A stretch of 64,000 bases of DNA from Planktothricoides raciborskii GIHE-MW2 (GTDB lineage: Bacteria > Cyanobacteriota > Cyanobacteriia > Cyanobacteriales > Laspinemataceae). The stretch spans positions 4,203,001-4,267,000 of the forward strand of contig NZ_CP159837.1 in NCBI RefSeq assembly GCF_040564635.1. The letters are read 5' to 3'. Position numbers and translations under genes: made by a program. The notes under the pieces are model-generated. The model searched no databases and was not told where the DNA came from. It saw only the letters and a program-made list of their open reading frames with translations. Shown here piece after piece: positions 1-8,283 of this stretch; positions within the stretch are counted from its first letter, which is position 1; every line of letters starts with the position of its first letter.

Positions 1-209
1 TTCAGTTGTAACGATTCCAGTCCATAGGTGTTTTTTTTGTGATGATCCCAATTGTCTGCTTTGCCATCACTCAATATTTCTGATTCTCTGTCAGCTAAAG
101 TTTTTAAAATTAGTGATGATGCTGATACATTCCGATAAATATTTCCATTGGTGTTGTCTGATTTTTCTGGGGCTTGGGTTGCCACTGGTGTGTCATTTTG
201 ACTACTCAT
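1..209 (-). CDS. Unrecognised protein, N-terminal part (runs off the left edge)
   Basis: An open frame starts at the ATG at 209 on the minus strand and stays open to base 1, giving 69 residues. An AGGAA ribosome binding site lies about 6 bases upstream. The protein begins MSSQNDTPVATQ and is polar, rich in Ser, Asn, Asp and Lys, with no signal peptide or membrane segment in the visible part. I do not recognise a family. The start is supported by the ribosome binding site and by an upstream in-frame stop a few codons away. The rest of the gene lies outside the window. Confidence 0.5.
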   Translation of the reverse strand, partial: MSSQNDTPVATQAPEKSDNTNGNIYRNVSASSLILKTLADRESEILSDGKADNWDHHKKNTYGLESLQL

Positions 210-1031
210 AATATGTTCCTCATTCATAGAGATTAATTCGCTCAATTATCCGCGAGGTCAATTTTCGGTTAATTGAGTCACTTGGCCTGATTGATTCCTG
301 CTATTCTCACTTAATTGCTGCCTCGATCGCCTGTTAACCTCGTTAGCAATCAATGGAGATGTAAGCATTTTTTGGGAAAATTTGTTGGGAAAACCTGATT
401 TATTGGTTGTGTAACTGTCTGGAAAATCCGACGAAAGTTTCACAACCTTACCCTGAACAAGTATCTGTCTATTTGCATCGCTGAATCCATCAATGCTGTT
501 AGTACAGATAGAAAAGAAAAATTGTCAGATATTTCTGGCGATTATGATCAATTCTTGACTTGTTGGCAAATAGGTACAAAGAACCCCCTGCTCCCAGCCT
601 TTGAGTTTTACTCTCTCAGGATATTTAGCTGGTGATTGACGAAACATTGAAGCGATCGCTGATTTGACTAGGAGAGCAGAGCTTGCCGATCTTCCTTGGT
701 TTGAGGATTGATGGGGGATATATCCCTCTGCGGTTTTATATGTTGTCCTGAGATATTTACTTGTCTTTTATTGATACTTAGTATTGTACACGACTTTTTA
801 GTATTTTATATTAAAATATATTACAAGTATCCGGCCAACTTAGTCAACGGTGATATGTCATCATACTATGGCAATTTGGACAATTTTTCCTGGGGAGTTT
901 TTGCCTGGTAAAACCATTATGGGCTTTGGTGGTCAACCACCTAAGTTTTTATGTCAAAATTTCATCACTTAATTTTCTGAATCACCGATATTTAGTCAAG
1001 ACCAATCGGGTTTATATTTCTTAATCAAATC

Positions 1032-1067
1032 ACTAGACAATTTACTAGACAATTTATTAGACAATTA
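1032..1067. repeat. Three tandem 12-bp units (ACTAGACAATTT)
   Basis: Two identical units at 1032-1043 and 1044-1055 are followed by a variant, ATTAGACAATTA, at 1056-1067. The core TAGACAATT reappears at 1130 and, inverted, at 1215-1223, tying this array to the inverted repeat downstream. Confidence 0.8.
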
Positions 1068-1129
1068 TCAAGAGCAAAGGATTGTCATCATGGGTTAAGT
1101 CATTATTTCCTGAGTATTTCCTCAGTCAT

Positions 1130-1223
1130 TAGACAATTCTGGCAAAATGCTAAAAAGCAGAGTGGCGATGGATCCGCTATCGGTTGGGGGGGATCGATCC
1201 GTTATGAAAGCCAGAATTGTCTA
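1130..1223. repeat. 14-bp inverted repeat around a 66-base loop
   Basis: TAGACAATTCTGGC at 1130-1143 is the exact reverse complement of GCCAGAATTGTCTA at 1210-1223. The loop contains a run of seven G and two GATCC motifs. It has the size and form of a small non-autonomous repeat element or a stem-loop RNA. No flanking target duplication was identified. Confidence 0.7.
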
Positions 1224-1367
1224 TTAAACCAATTATTAGCCGAATCACATATATATGTGAATCTATCGGTGGTCTTCTCACATCATATGAAGCACTAAAT
1301 CCTCTGACCATAGCGGGCGATCGACAGCGGACATTAACCGGCCAATATTCCCGGTAGGCTTCTCGGC

Positions 1368-1487
1368 AATGTTTTGTCTAATGTTTAATCTAATGTTTAG
1401 CCTAATGTTTAATCTAATGTTTAGCCTAATGTTTAATCTAATGTTTACCCTAATGTTTGGCTACATGTTTGGCTAAATTTTTGGTCT
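1368..1487. repeat. Ten tandem 12-bp units (AATGTTTARYCT)
   Basis: Units run without a gap from 1368 to 1487. Types AATGTTTAATCT and AATGTTTAGCCT alternate in the middle, and the edges are degenerate. Because 12 is a multiple of 3, one frame (1369-1476) stays open and would encode a repeating M-F-x-L peptide of 35 residues, but it has no ribosome binding site. Confidence 0.85.
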
Positions 1488-2190
1488 GTCTAGCTGGAGA
1501 AGCCTCAGTGTGAATCCAAAATCATCCAGAATATTTTGTCCGCGAAATCCCGGAGGCTCAATTTTTGCTCATTCGTTCATGGAGGCAAGGGAAATGGGAG
1601 ATCGATCGCCTGAATAAAATTGTCAGGTTCCTGTTTAAGACTAATTGGCGGATAGTTTTTCCCGTGTTTTGCCACCTTGTGATTATTTTTGCCTCAAAAC
1701 TTCAAAAATAATTAATTTTTGTTACAAAAATTTATATTCAAATTATAATAATTGAAAAATAATCATGGTAAGATGGAAAACCATTAATTCACGAAAATCC
1801 CTTGAAAAGTCTGCGTTTCCGAGAAGAGATTAAAAAAAAATAAAAGTTTAACATTTTTGTTGATAAGTTTGTTAAACTTAGACCGTAAAATTTGTTGAAT
1901 CTCCTCAAGTGAGTGAAAACCTATCTGGGTTTAATCAATGTATTTCTGGCTTAAAACCCAGTAAAAATATAGTGTAACCCAGGATAATTCGTCTAATTTG
2001 ATCGTTTTGCGGGCGAAATAGTTTCTCCAAAGTAGAACCGAGAAAATTACTGAAGTCAAACAGGAAAAAACCGAAAAAAACCGCCAAAAAGTTAAGGAAA
2101 ATCAACCAGTACAGGGAATCTCAATTTAATCATCATCTATTCCCGGAACAGGCCGAGGAAACGTAGCAGTCTAAAAAATAGCGAGGATTT

Positions 2191-3381
2191 ATGAACGAAG
2201 CCTATATTGTTGCCGCAAAACGAACCCCGATCGGTCGCTTCGGAGGCGGTCTATCCGGTTTTTCCCCGGCTGAACTAGGCGCCCACGCGATGAAAGCCGC
2301 ATTAGCAGCAGGGGGAGTGGCAGCGGAAAATTTAGATTTGTATATCTTTGGTAATGTCCTACAGGCGGGACATGGACAATTATTACCCCGTCAAGCCGCA
2401 TTTAAGGCGGGAATTCCTAAGAGCGTTGATGGGTATGCGGTGAATATGGTCTGCTCTTCGGGGATGCTGAGTGTAATGAACGCTGTAACCGCCATTCGCG
2501 CTGGAGAAGCGAACCTGGTGTTAGCCGGGGGGATGGAATCAATGTCACAAACCGGGTTTTTCCTCTCTCACCGGGCTCGCTGGGGATATAAGTTCTTATT
2601 GGGCGCACCGGAACAGCTAACAGACTTGTTACTGAATGACGGCCTCTATGATTCTACAGCCCAGGAAGGCATGGGCAATCAGGTCGATCGCCTCTGTGTG
2701 GATCGCGGTGTCACTCGTCAAGACTTAGATGAAATTGCTGCCTTGTCTCAACAACGGGCTGAAGCAGCGACCAACAGCGGCAAATTTAATCAGGAAATTG
2801 CCCCAGTTGAGATTAAGGGTAAAAAAGGCCCGGAAATTATTGCAGCGGATGAAGGCATTCGCCCCGGTACTACGGCAGAAAGTCTGGCCAAACTCCGTCC
2901 CGCTTTTGATAAAGAGGGAGTTTTGACCGCTGGAAATAGTAGTCAAATTTCTGATGGGGCAGCGGCTTTAGTGGTGGCGTCTCAAGCGGCGGTGGATCAA
3001 TATGGTCTGAAACCCATTGCCAAGATCCTCGGCAGCAGTATCGCTGGGGGTGAAACTTGGCGTTTCCCGGAATATCCGGTTTATGCGATTAAGAAATTAT
3101 TGGATAAGTTGGGCAAGTCGATCGCGGATTTTGACTTGATTGAAAATAATGAAGCCTTTGCCCTGAATAGTCTGCTGCTTGAGAAGGATCTCAACGTTTC
3201 CCGCGACAAACAAAATATCTATGGTGGCGCGATCGCGATCGGACACCCCATTGGCGCATCCGGTGCCCGGATCATTGTCACTCTGGTGAATGCCCTGCAA
3301 CAAGAAGGCGGACAACTCGGCCTTGCAGCTATCTGTCATGGCACCGGCGGCGGAACCGCGATCGCTGTGGAATTGGTTTAA
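2191..3381 (+). CDS. phaA: Acetyl-CoA acetyltransferase (beta-ketothiolase) PhaA
   Basis: It condenses two acetyl-CoA to acetoacetyl-CoA, the first step of polyhydroxybutyrate synthesis in the cytoplasm. The 396 residues match the usual thiolase length. The acyl-accepting cysteine is C88 in NMVCSSG. The second catalytic set is H352 in GHPIGASG and C382 in CHGTGGG, and the NEAFA motif is present. GAGG lies just before the ATG. It is the first gene of a same-strand phaA-phaB-phaE-phaC cluster, which makes a biosynthetic role more likely than fatty-acid breakdown. A long AT-rich leader precedes it. Confidence 0.95.
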   Translation: MNEAYIVAAKRTPIGRFGGGLSGFSPAELGAHAMKAALAAGGVAAENLDLYIFGNVLQAGHGQLLPRQAAFKAGIPKSVDGYAVNMVCSSGMLSVMNAVTAIRAGEANLVLAGGMESMSQTGFFLSHRARWGYKFLLGAPEQLTDLLLNDGLYDSTAQEGMGNQVDRLCVDRGVTRQDLDEIAALSQQRAEAATNSGKFNQEIAPVEIKGKKGPEIIAADEGIRPGTTAESLAKLRPAFDKEGVLTAGNSSQISDGAAALVVASQAAVDQYGLKPIAKILGSSIAGGETWRFPEYPVYAIKKLLDKLGKSIADFDLIENNEAFALNSLLLEKDLNVSRDKQNIYGGAIAIGHPIGASGARIIVTLVNALQQEGGQLGLAAICHGTGGGTAIAVELV

Positions 3382-3633
3382 GGTTATCAGTTGTTGGTTA
3401 TTAGTTGTTGGTTATTAGTTATTGGTTATTGGTTAGTTAAGGAAGATTCCCCCTGAATCCGCCAATCGGGGATGAACCAACAACAAACAACAAATAACCC
3501 CCCCAACCCCCCCCTTCAAAGGGGGGCAACAACAAACAAGCAACAACAAACAACCAACAACCCACAACCATCAACAAACAACAAACAACAAATAACCAAT
3601 AACCAATAACAAAATAAAAAAGGAGCAAAAATT
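3382..3633. repeat. phaA-phaB spacer of heptamer-like repeats plus a C/G palindrome
   Basis: TTGGTTATTAGTTGTTGG-type sequence at 3383-3433 is followed by the complementary type, AACAAACAACAAACAACC, at 3478-3615, so the spacer can fold into an imperfect long hairpin. Between them, at 3498-3527, sits a C/G palindrome with CCCCCCC and GGGGGG arms around TTCAAA. The same C/G element recurs at 38784, 44129, 44168 and inside pyrF. Confidence 0.8.
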
Positions 3634-4383
3634 ATGTTGTCTCTCGGATTAGAAGGTAAAGTCGTCGTCGTGACAGGTGGTGCCAGAGGAATTGGGGCCA
3701 CGATCGCCAAAATACTCACCGACTTAGGGGCTAAAGTGGCTTGCCTGGACGTGATCGATGGGGAAGCCCCGGAAGGCGGACTGGCAATGAAAGCCGATGT
3801 GACTAAATTAGCGGACATGGAAGCCGCTGCGGAAAAAATTGAAGCGGAACTCGGCCCAGTGTATGGGGTGGTGGCGAATGCAGGGATTACCCGCGATAAC
3901 TTATTTCATAAACTGACCGAAGATGATTGGGATAAAGTAATCGATGTCAACCTCAAAGGGGTGAAAAATACCATCCAGCCTTTCTTTATTAAAATGCGCG
4001 ATCGCAACGACCCGAAAAAAGAAGGCCCGAAAGATGGCGGTTCCGTCGTTGCTATTAGTTCCATTTCCGGCGATCGGGGCAACTTTGGTCAAACCAACTA
4101 CTCCGCCACCAAAGCCGCAGTGATTGGCATGATGAAATCTTTGGCTTTTGAAGGGGCTCGCTTTCAAATCCGCGCTAATGCGATCGCCCCTGGATTCATC
4201 AACACCGAAATGACCGCCAAAATTCCCGACAAAGTAAAAGAAAAAATTACCGCTGAAATTCCCTTCGGTCGTTTCGGCGAACCAGAAGAAATCGCCTGGG
4301 CGGTAGCATTCTTACTCTCGCCAGTCGCCAGCAGCTACGTCAGCGGTCAAGTGCTCCGAGTCAACGGCGCTCATCACACTTAA
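3634..4383 (+). CDS. phaB: Acetoacetyl-CoA reductase PhaB (short-chain dehydrogenase)
   Basis: It reduces acetoacetyl-CoA to (R)-3-hydroxybutyryl-CoA with NADPH. At 249 residues it has the classic SDR fold signature: nucleotide loop TGGARGIG at 14-21, NAG at 82-84, and the catalytic Ser143-Tyr156-Lys160 set in NYSATK. AAGGAG precedes the ATG. By sequence alone it could be a FabG-type 3-oxoacyl-ACP reductase. The position between phaA and phaE makes PhaB the better call. Confidence 0.9.
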   Translation: MLSLGLEGKVVVVTGGARGIGATIAKILTDLGAKVACLDVIDGEAPEGGLAMKADVTKLADMEAAAEKIEAELGPVYGVVANAGITRDNLFHKLTEDDWDKVIDVNLKGVKNTIQPFFIKMRDRNDPKKEGPKDGGSVVAISSISGDRGNFGQTNYSATKAAVIGMMKSLAFEGARFQIRANAIAPGFINTEMTAKIPDKVKEKITAEIPFGRFGEPEEIAWAVAFLLSPVASSYVSGQVLRVNGAHHT

Positions 4384-4699
4384 TAAATTGTTATTAGTTA
4401 AGTAGGTGGGCAGAAATAAATGCACCACAGACCCCATGAGAGGAAAGAGGATGCATAGGAAAGAGGATGCATAGGAAAGAGGATGCATAGGAAAATTCTC
4501 TATTCTCTATTCTCTATTCTCTATTCTCTCTCCTTCCTACAGGCGGGAATCCACAGCCTATCGGCGGGGAACGAAAAGTGCAATTAATTATGTTCACCTA
4601 CTTATTGGTTATTGGTTATTCGTGATTATCTCAACCAATAACTAATAACTAACCAATAACTAATAACAAACAACCAATAACAAATTGAGGAAAAAAACA
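4384..4699. repeat. phaB-phaE spacer with three kinds of tandem repeat
   Basis: It holds a 16-bp unit AGGAAAGAGGATGCAT repeated three times (4441-4488), the heptamer TTCTCTA repeated at least four times (4496-4523), and at 4604-4684 a G/T-rich then A/C-rich heptamer region able to fold back on itself. The phaE ribosome binding site is at its end. Confidence 0.8.
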
Positions 4700-5671
4700 A
4701 TGGATAAAGAAACTGCTCAATGGACAGACATGGCCGCAAAAATGGCTAACACATGGACCGAAATGGGAACCCAAATGTGGAAAAGCTGGTTTGACTTAAT
4801 GGCTGCTGTCCCCACCCCGGAACAAGTATCTGCCGCCAAACCAGAAGTCAAAACCGCCACCGAACGCTTTATCAGCAATCGCGATTTATTCGTGCGATTT
4901 CTCGAACTGTCCGCCAGCGCTTGGAAAGATATGTTACCCAAAGTTGAATCTGGCGGTGACTGGCAATCTATTCTTAATAGTTACAATGAGCAACTGCGCC
5001 AACAATTTGGCAATTTCCCCATGTCTGCCATGAAAACTAGCCAAGATACGGCTCAGTTATGGCAACTTTACATGAAAGAAATGCAAACTTTCAGCCAACT
5101 TTGGGGCACTCCTTTAGGCTTATCCTTAGAACCTTGGAGCAAAGTGGGCTTAGGGGATACCAGCGGTTTGCTGGAATTAAATAACCTTTACTGGGATTTA
5201 TATCAGCGCAGTTTGGGCGGTTTTGTCAAGGCTCCTGGTTTGGGCCAAAACCGAGAACTGAGTGCAAAGCTGATGGATGGCTTTGATGCTTGGACAAAAC
5301 TTTATAAAGCCAATTTGGATTATCAAGTAGTCATTAGTGATGTTCAGATTCGCTCTTTTGATGCCTTGATGAAAAAATTAGTGGCTTTAGCCGAAAAAGG
5401 GCAAAAAGTCGAAAATTGGCGAGACTTCCAAGGGCTTTGGAGTCAAGTAGCTGACGATGTATTTGCCGAAGCCTTTAAGTCAGAAGATAACCTGAAACTG
5501 CGGGGTAATTTTATCAACGCTCTCAATGCTTACCGAGTTTATCAGCAAGAGTTAATGGAACTTAATATGAAAATGCTGAATGCGCCAATTCGGAGCGAAG
5601 TTGATGAAATTCATCAGAGCATTTATGAACTGAAAAAAGAAATCAAAGCTCTCAAGAAACAACTGAGTTAA
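4700..5671 (+). CDS. phaE: PHA synthase class III, PhaE subunit
   Basis: PhaE is the accessory subunit that binds PhaC and activates polymerisation on the granule surface. The protein has 323 residues, is rich in Trp and helix-forming residues (for example MWKSWFDLM), and ends in a Lys/Glu/Leu heptad segment, as in other PhaE proteins. An upstream in-frame TTG at 4685 overlaps the ribosome binding site TGAGG at 4686-4690, so the ATG at 4700, 9 bases downstream, is chosen. phaC follows on the same strand after a repeat-filled spacer. Confidence 0.85.
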   Translation: MDKETAQWTDMAAKMANTWTEMGTQMWKSWFDLMAAVPTPEQVSAAKPEVKTATERFISNRDLFVRFLELSASAWKDMLPKVESGGDWQSILNSYNEQLRQQFGNFPMSAMKTSQDTAQLWQLYMKEMQTFSQLWGTPLGLSLEPWSKVGLGDTSGLLELNNLYWDLYQRSLGGFVKAPGLGQNRELSAKLMDGFDAWTKLYKANLDYQVVISDVQIRSFDALMKKLVALAEKGQKVENWRDFQGLWSQVADDVFAEAFKSEDNLKLRGNFINALNAYRVYQQELMELNMKMLNAPIRSEVDEIHQSIYELKKEIKALKKQLS

Positions 5672-5870
5672 TGGTTGGTTGTTGGTTGTTTGTTGGTTGT
5701 TGGTTGTTGTTGGTTGTTGGTTGATTGTTGGTTGATAGAAAAAAAATTAATAACAATCAAAAATCAACAATCAACAATCAAAAATCAAAAATCAAGAATC
5801 AACAATTAACAATCAACCAACAACAATTAAAAAAATATTGTTGATTTTTGTCTAATAAGACGGAAAAACT
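5672..5870. repeat. phaE-phaC spacer: TTGGTTG array facing CAATCAA array
   Basis: TTGGTTGTTGGTTG-type repeats at 5672-5737 are followed by AACAATCAACAATC-type repeats from about 5750 to 5830. The two halves are broadly complementary and could form a hairpin of about 60 pairs between two genes whose products act as one enzyme. Confidence 0.8.
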
Positions 5871-6983
5871 ATGCTACCATTCTTGACGCAACTTCGTTTA
5901 GAAGATGCTATGCACGAATATACGGAAATGACCAGTAACCTGTTGGCAGGGCTGGAAAATTTAAAGAGCCTCCGAGAAGAAGATATTCAGATTGGGGTTT
6001 CGGAAAAAGAAGAAGTTTATCGGGAAGATAAACTGATCCTTTATCATTTTAAGCCCCTGGTAGAAAAGCCTTTTGAAATTCCCGTTCTGTTGGTTTATGC
6101 CCTGGTGAACCGTCCCTATATGGTGGATTTACAAGAGGGTCGATCATTGGTGCAAAATTTACTGAAATTGGGGCTGGATATTTATCTGATTGATTGGGGA
6201 TATCCGACTCGCGCCGATCGCTGGCTAACCTTGGATGACTATATTAATGGTTACATTGATAATTGTGTGGATGTGCTGCGCGATCGCCACAAATTAGACA
6301 AAATTAACCTCTTAGGAGTTTGCCAAGGGGGAACATTTAGCGTCTGTTACAGTGCCATGCATCCCAATAAAGTCAAAAATCTCGTCACCACGGTGACACC
6401 AATTGATTTTCATGTTGGCGACGGATTGCTAAATCTTTGGGGCGGAGCGACAATAGGTGCTGATGCACTCGATATAGACTTATTGGTGAAAGCGTTAGGA
6501 AATATGCCCGGAGAATTCCTGAATTTAGAATTCTTGATGCTGAAACCCTGGCAGTTGGCTATTGATAAATATCTCGACTTTCCTAAAGTAATGGCCGATA
6601 AAAATAAGCTGCTCAACTTTATGCGGATGGAAAAGTGGATTTTCGATAGTCCCGATCAAGCGGGGGAAGCTTATCGCCAATTTATGAAAGATTTCTACCA
6701 ACAGAATAAGCTGATTAAAGGCGAACTCAAAATCGGCGATCGCCCGGTAGACTTGGGCAACATTAGAATGCCAGTATTAAACATCTATGCGGAAAAAGAT
6801 CACTTAGTGCCCCCAGAATCTTCCATTGCCCTAGAAAAATATATCGGCAGCGAAGATTATACCGCCAAGTCTTTTCCCGTAGGACATATTGGGATGTATG
6901 TCAGTGGCAAAGTTCAACACGATTTACCGCCAATTATTGCTGATTGGCTGAAAGCCCGCCGCTTAGACACGGTTTTCAGTTAG
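5871..6983 (+). CDS. phaC: PHA synthase class III, catalytic PhaC subunit
   Basis: It polymerises (R)-3-hydroxybutyryl-CoA into polyhydroxybutyrate together with PhaE. The length of 370 residues is typical of class III; class I and II enzymes are near 560-590. It is an alpha/beta hydrolase with the lipase-like box GVCQGG carrying the nucleophile C151, the acid D310 in AEKDHLVP, and the base H339 in VGHIG. The first ATG is used; M14 is a less likely alternative. A strong hairpin follows at 7005-7047. Confidence 0.93.
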   Translation: MLPFLTQLRLEDAMHEYTEMTSNLLAGLENLKSLREEDIQIGVSEKEEVYREDKLILYHFKPLVEKPFEIPVLLVYALVNRPYMVDLQEGRSLVQNLLKLGLDIYLIDWGYPTRADRWLTLDDYINGYIDNCVDVLRDRHKLDKINLLGVCQGGTFSVCYSAMHPNKVKNLVTTVTPIDFHVGDGLLNLWGGATIGADALDIDLLVKALGNMPGEFLNLEFLMLKPWQLAIDKYLDFPKVMADKNKLLNFMRMEKWIFDSPDQAGEAYRQFMKDFYQQNKLIKGELKIGDRPVDLGNIRMPVLNIYAEKDHLVPPESSIALEKYIGSEDYTAKSFPVGHIGMYVSGKVQHDLPPIIADWLKARRLDTVFS

Positions 6984-7004
6984 TTATTTAGAGTTATCTC
7001 TGGG

Positions 7005-7052
7005 ATAAAGAAACCGGGTTTTTGCCAAAAAAACCCGGTTTCTTTATTTTTC
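7005..7052 (+). terminator. Rho-independent-type hairpin after phaC
   Basis: A perfect 17-bp stem (7005-7021 with 7031-7047) containing AAACCGGGTTT, a 9-base loop and a following T-rich run. It lies between the convergent genes phaC and sodB. The stem is also a copy of the AAACCGGGTTT repeat family found elsewhere in the window. Confidence 0.75.
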
Positions 7053-7066
7053 TGTATCAGGAACCG

Positions 7067-7669
7067 TTAGAGAGCAGCAGCCAAGTTTTCCGCCACAAAG
7101 TCCCAATTCACTAAAGAATTGAAGAAAGTTTCAATGTATTTGGGACGGAGGTTTTGGTAGTCGAGATAATAGGCGTGTTCCCACACATCAATCGTCAGCA
7201 GAGGAGTTTGACCTTTGGTGACGGGGTTTTCTGCATTCAGAGTTTTCACCACTTTCAGGGTGCCATTGTCCAGCACTAACCAAGCCCAACCACTACCAAA
7301 TTGAGTAGCAGCGGCATTACTCAGTTCGGCTTTGAACTGCTCAAAGCTGCCAAAGTCCGCATTAATTTTATCGGCCAAGGCGCCGGTAGGAGTCCCACCA
7401 CCACCGGGCTTCATGCAGTTCCAGTAGAAGCTGTGGTTCCACACTTGGGCGGCATTGTTGAATACTCCAGCTTTGGCGGGATCGTTGGCGGTGGCTTTGA
7501 CAATTTCCTCTAGGGACTTATCAGCCAGGTCGGTATCCTTGATCAGGTTATTCAGGTTGTTCACATAAGCATTGTGGTGCTTGCCATGATGGAAGCTGAG
7601 GGTATTGGCTGAGATATAAGGTTCTAAGGCGTTTTGGGCGTAGGGTAGGGTCGGTAGTTCAAAAGCCAT
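7067..7669 (-). CDS. sodB: Iron superoxide dismutase SodB
   Basis: It dismutates superoxide in the cytoplasm. The protein has 200 residues. Metal ligands are visible: His27 in SFHHGKHH, a His in WNHSFYW, and the Asp and His of DVWEHAYYLDYQN. The AAATQFGSGWAWLV segment is the iron-type form. The frame extends upstream to 7723, but the ATG at 7669 gives the conserved MAFELPTLPY start and has AGGAGA about 10 bases before it. It converges with phaC. Confidence 0.95.
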   Translation of the reverse strand: MAFELPTLPYAQNALEPYISANTLSFHHGKHHNAYVNNLNNLIKDTDLADKSLEEIVKATANDPAKAGVFNNAAQVWNHSFYWNCMKPGGGGTPTGALADKINADFGSFEQFKAELSNAAATQFGSGWAWLVLDNGTLKVVKTLNAENPVTKGQTPLLTIDVWEHAYYLDYQNLRPKYIETFFNSLVNWDFVAENLAAAL

Positions 7670-8283
7670 CGTGTTCTGTTCTCTCCTAAGTGCTGTGAGG
7701 TTCAGGCTGCTTGGATGCAGCATTGACCGGCTCAGTATCGGCTTTTAGTAGATTAAAAATCTCTGATCTGAGCGTCACAAAAGTACACTTAGGATCTTAT
7801 TACAGAAGGGTGACGCTGAGAAAGCGAAATATCCGAACCCTGGCTGGCACAACATCGGCACAACATCGGCCATCGACACAACATCGGCACAACATCGACA
7901 TATCACAGGAAAATACGGGATCCCTGGGAGGTTTTTTGCCTGGACTCCCTCAAATCCACAGATGTGAACCAGAAACTAGGTTTATGCGATCAATAAAAAA
8001 CTTTAACAAAATTTTAGATAATTCGTGAGCTAAATCACTGCCACGAGCCAATACTTAAAATACCTATTTGTTGTTGACAATATTAAGTTTTGTAACTTTA
8101 AATAAAGAAAACGATCCATCAGACAGTGGTCTGTTTTTTTGTAAATTTTGCCAAGATTTAAGTGGGTGTTGTTCATAATTTTGGCCGCCCAGGGAACGGA
8201 TGATTCATTGGCATCAAGGGGATGATTCATTGGATCCGTGATGTAAACCCTTAAAAGATAACGCTTAAAAAATACTGATTTTA
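7670..8283. other. Divergent sodB / histidine-kinase intergenic region
   Basis: About 600 bp with no supported gene. It contains four copies of the 11-bp unit ACAACATCGGC at 7846-7901 in two pairs, and AT-rich sequence near the kinase start. Control elements for both genes should lie here; none could be named by eye. The open frames 7711-8028 and 8030-8296 look non-coding. Confidence 0.5.

Larger units (their letters stand above)
210..2190. other. Long gene-poor region
   Basis: No convincing gene is seen in almost 2 kb. The short open frames at 258-443 and 708-911 have no ribosome binding site and unnatural composition. The stretch holds a 12-bp array at 1032-1067, an inverted repeat at 1130-1223, a longer 12-bp array at 1368-1487, and an AT-rich leader from about 1690 to 2190 that probably carries the pha promoter. 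It could hold a decayed gene or an untranslated RNA; neither can be shown by eye. Confidence 0.5.

Noticed and set aside
258-443. 61-residue minus-strand frame near the left edge
   Set aside because: No ribosome binding site and low-complexity Ser/Asn/Gln content; it may be part of a decayed gene but cannot be supported.
708-911. 67-residue frame beginning MMGDISLCGF
   Set aside because: No ribosome binding site, odd Cys/Ile/Tyr-rich composition, and AT-rich context without neighbours.
7711-8028. 105-residue frame upstream of the histidine kinase
   Set aside because: It reads through the ACAACATCGGC tandem repeats and has no start signal.
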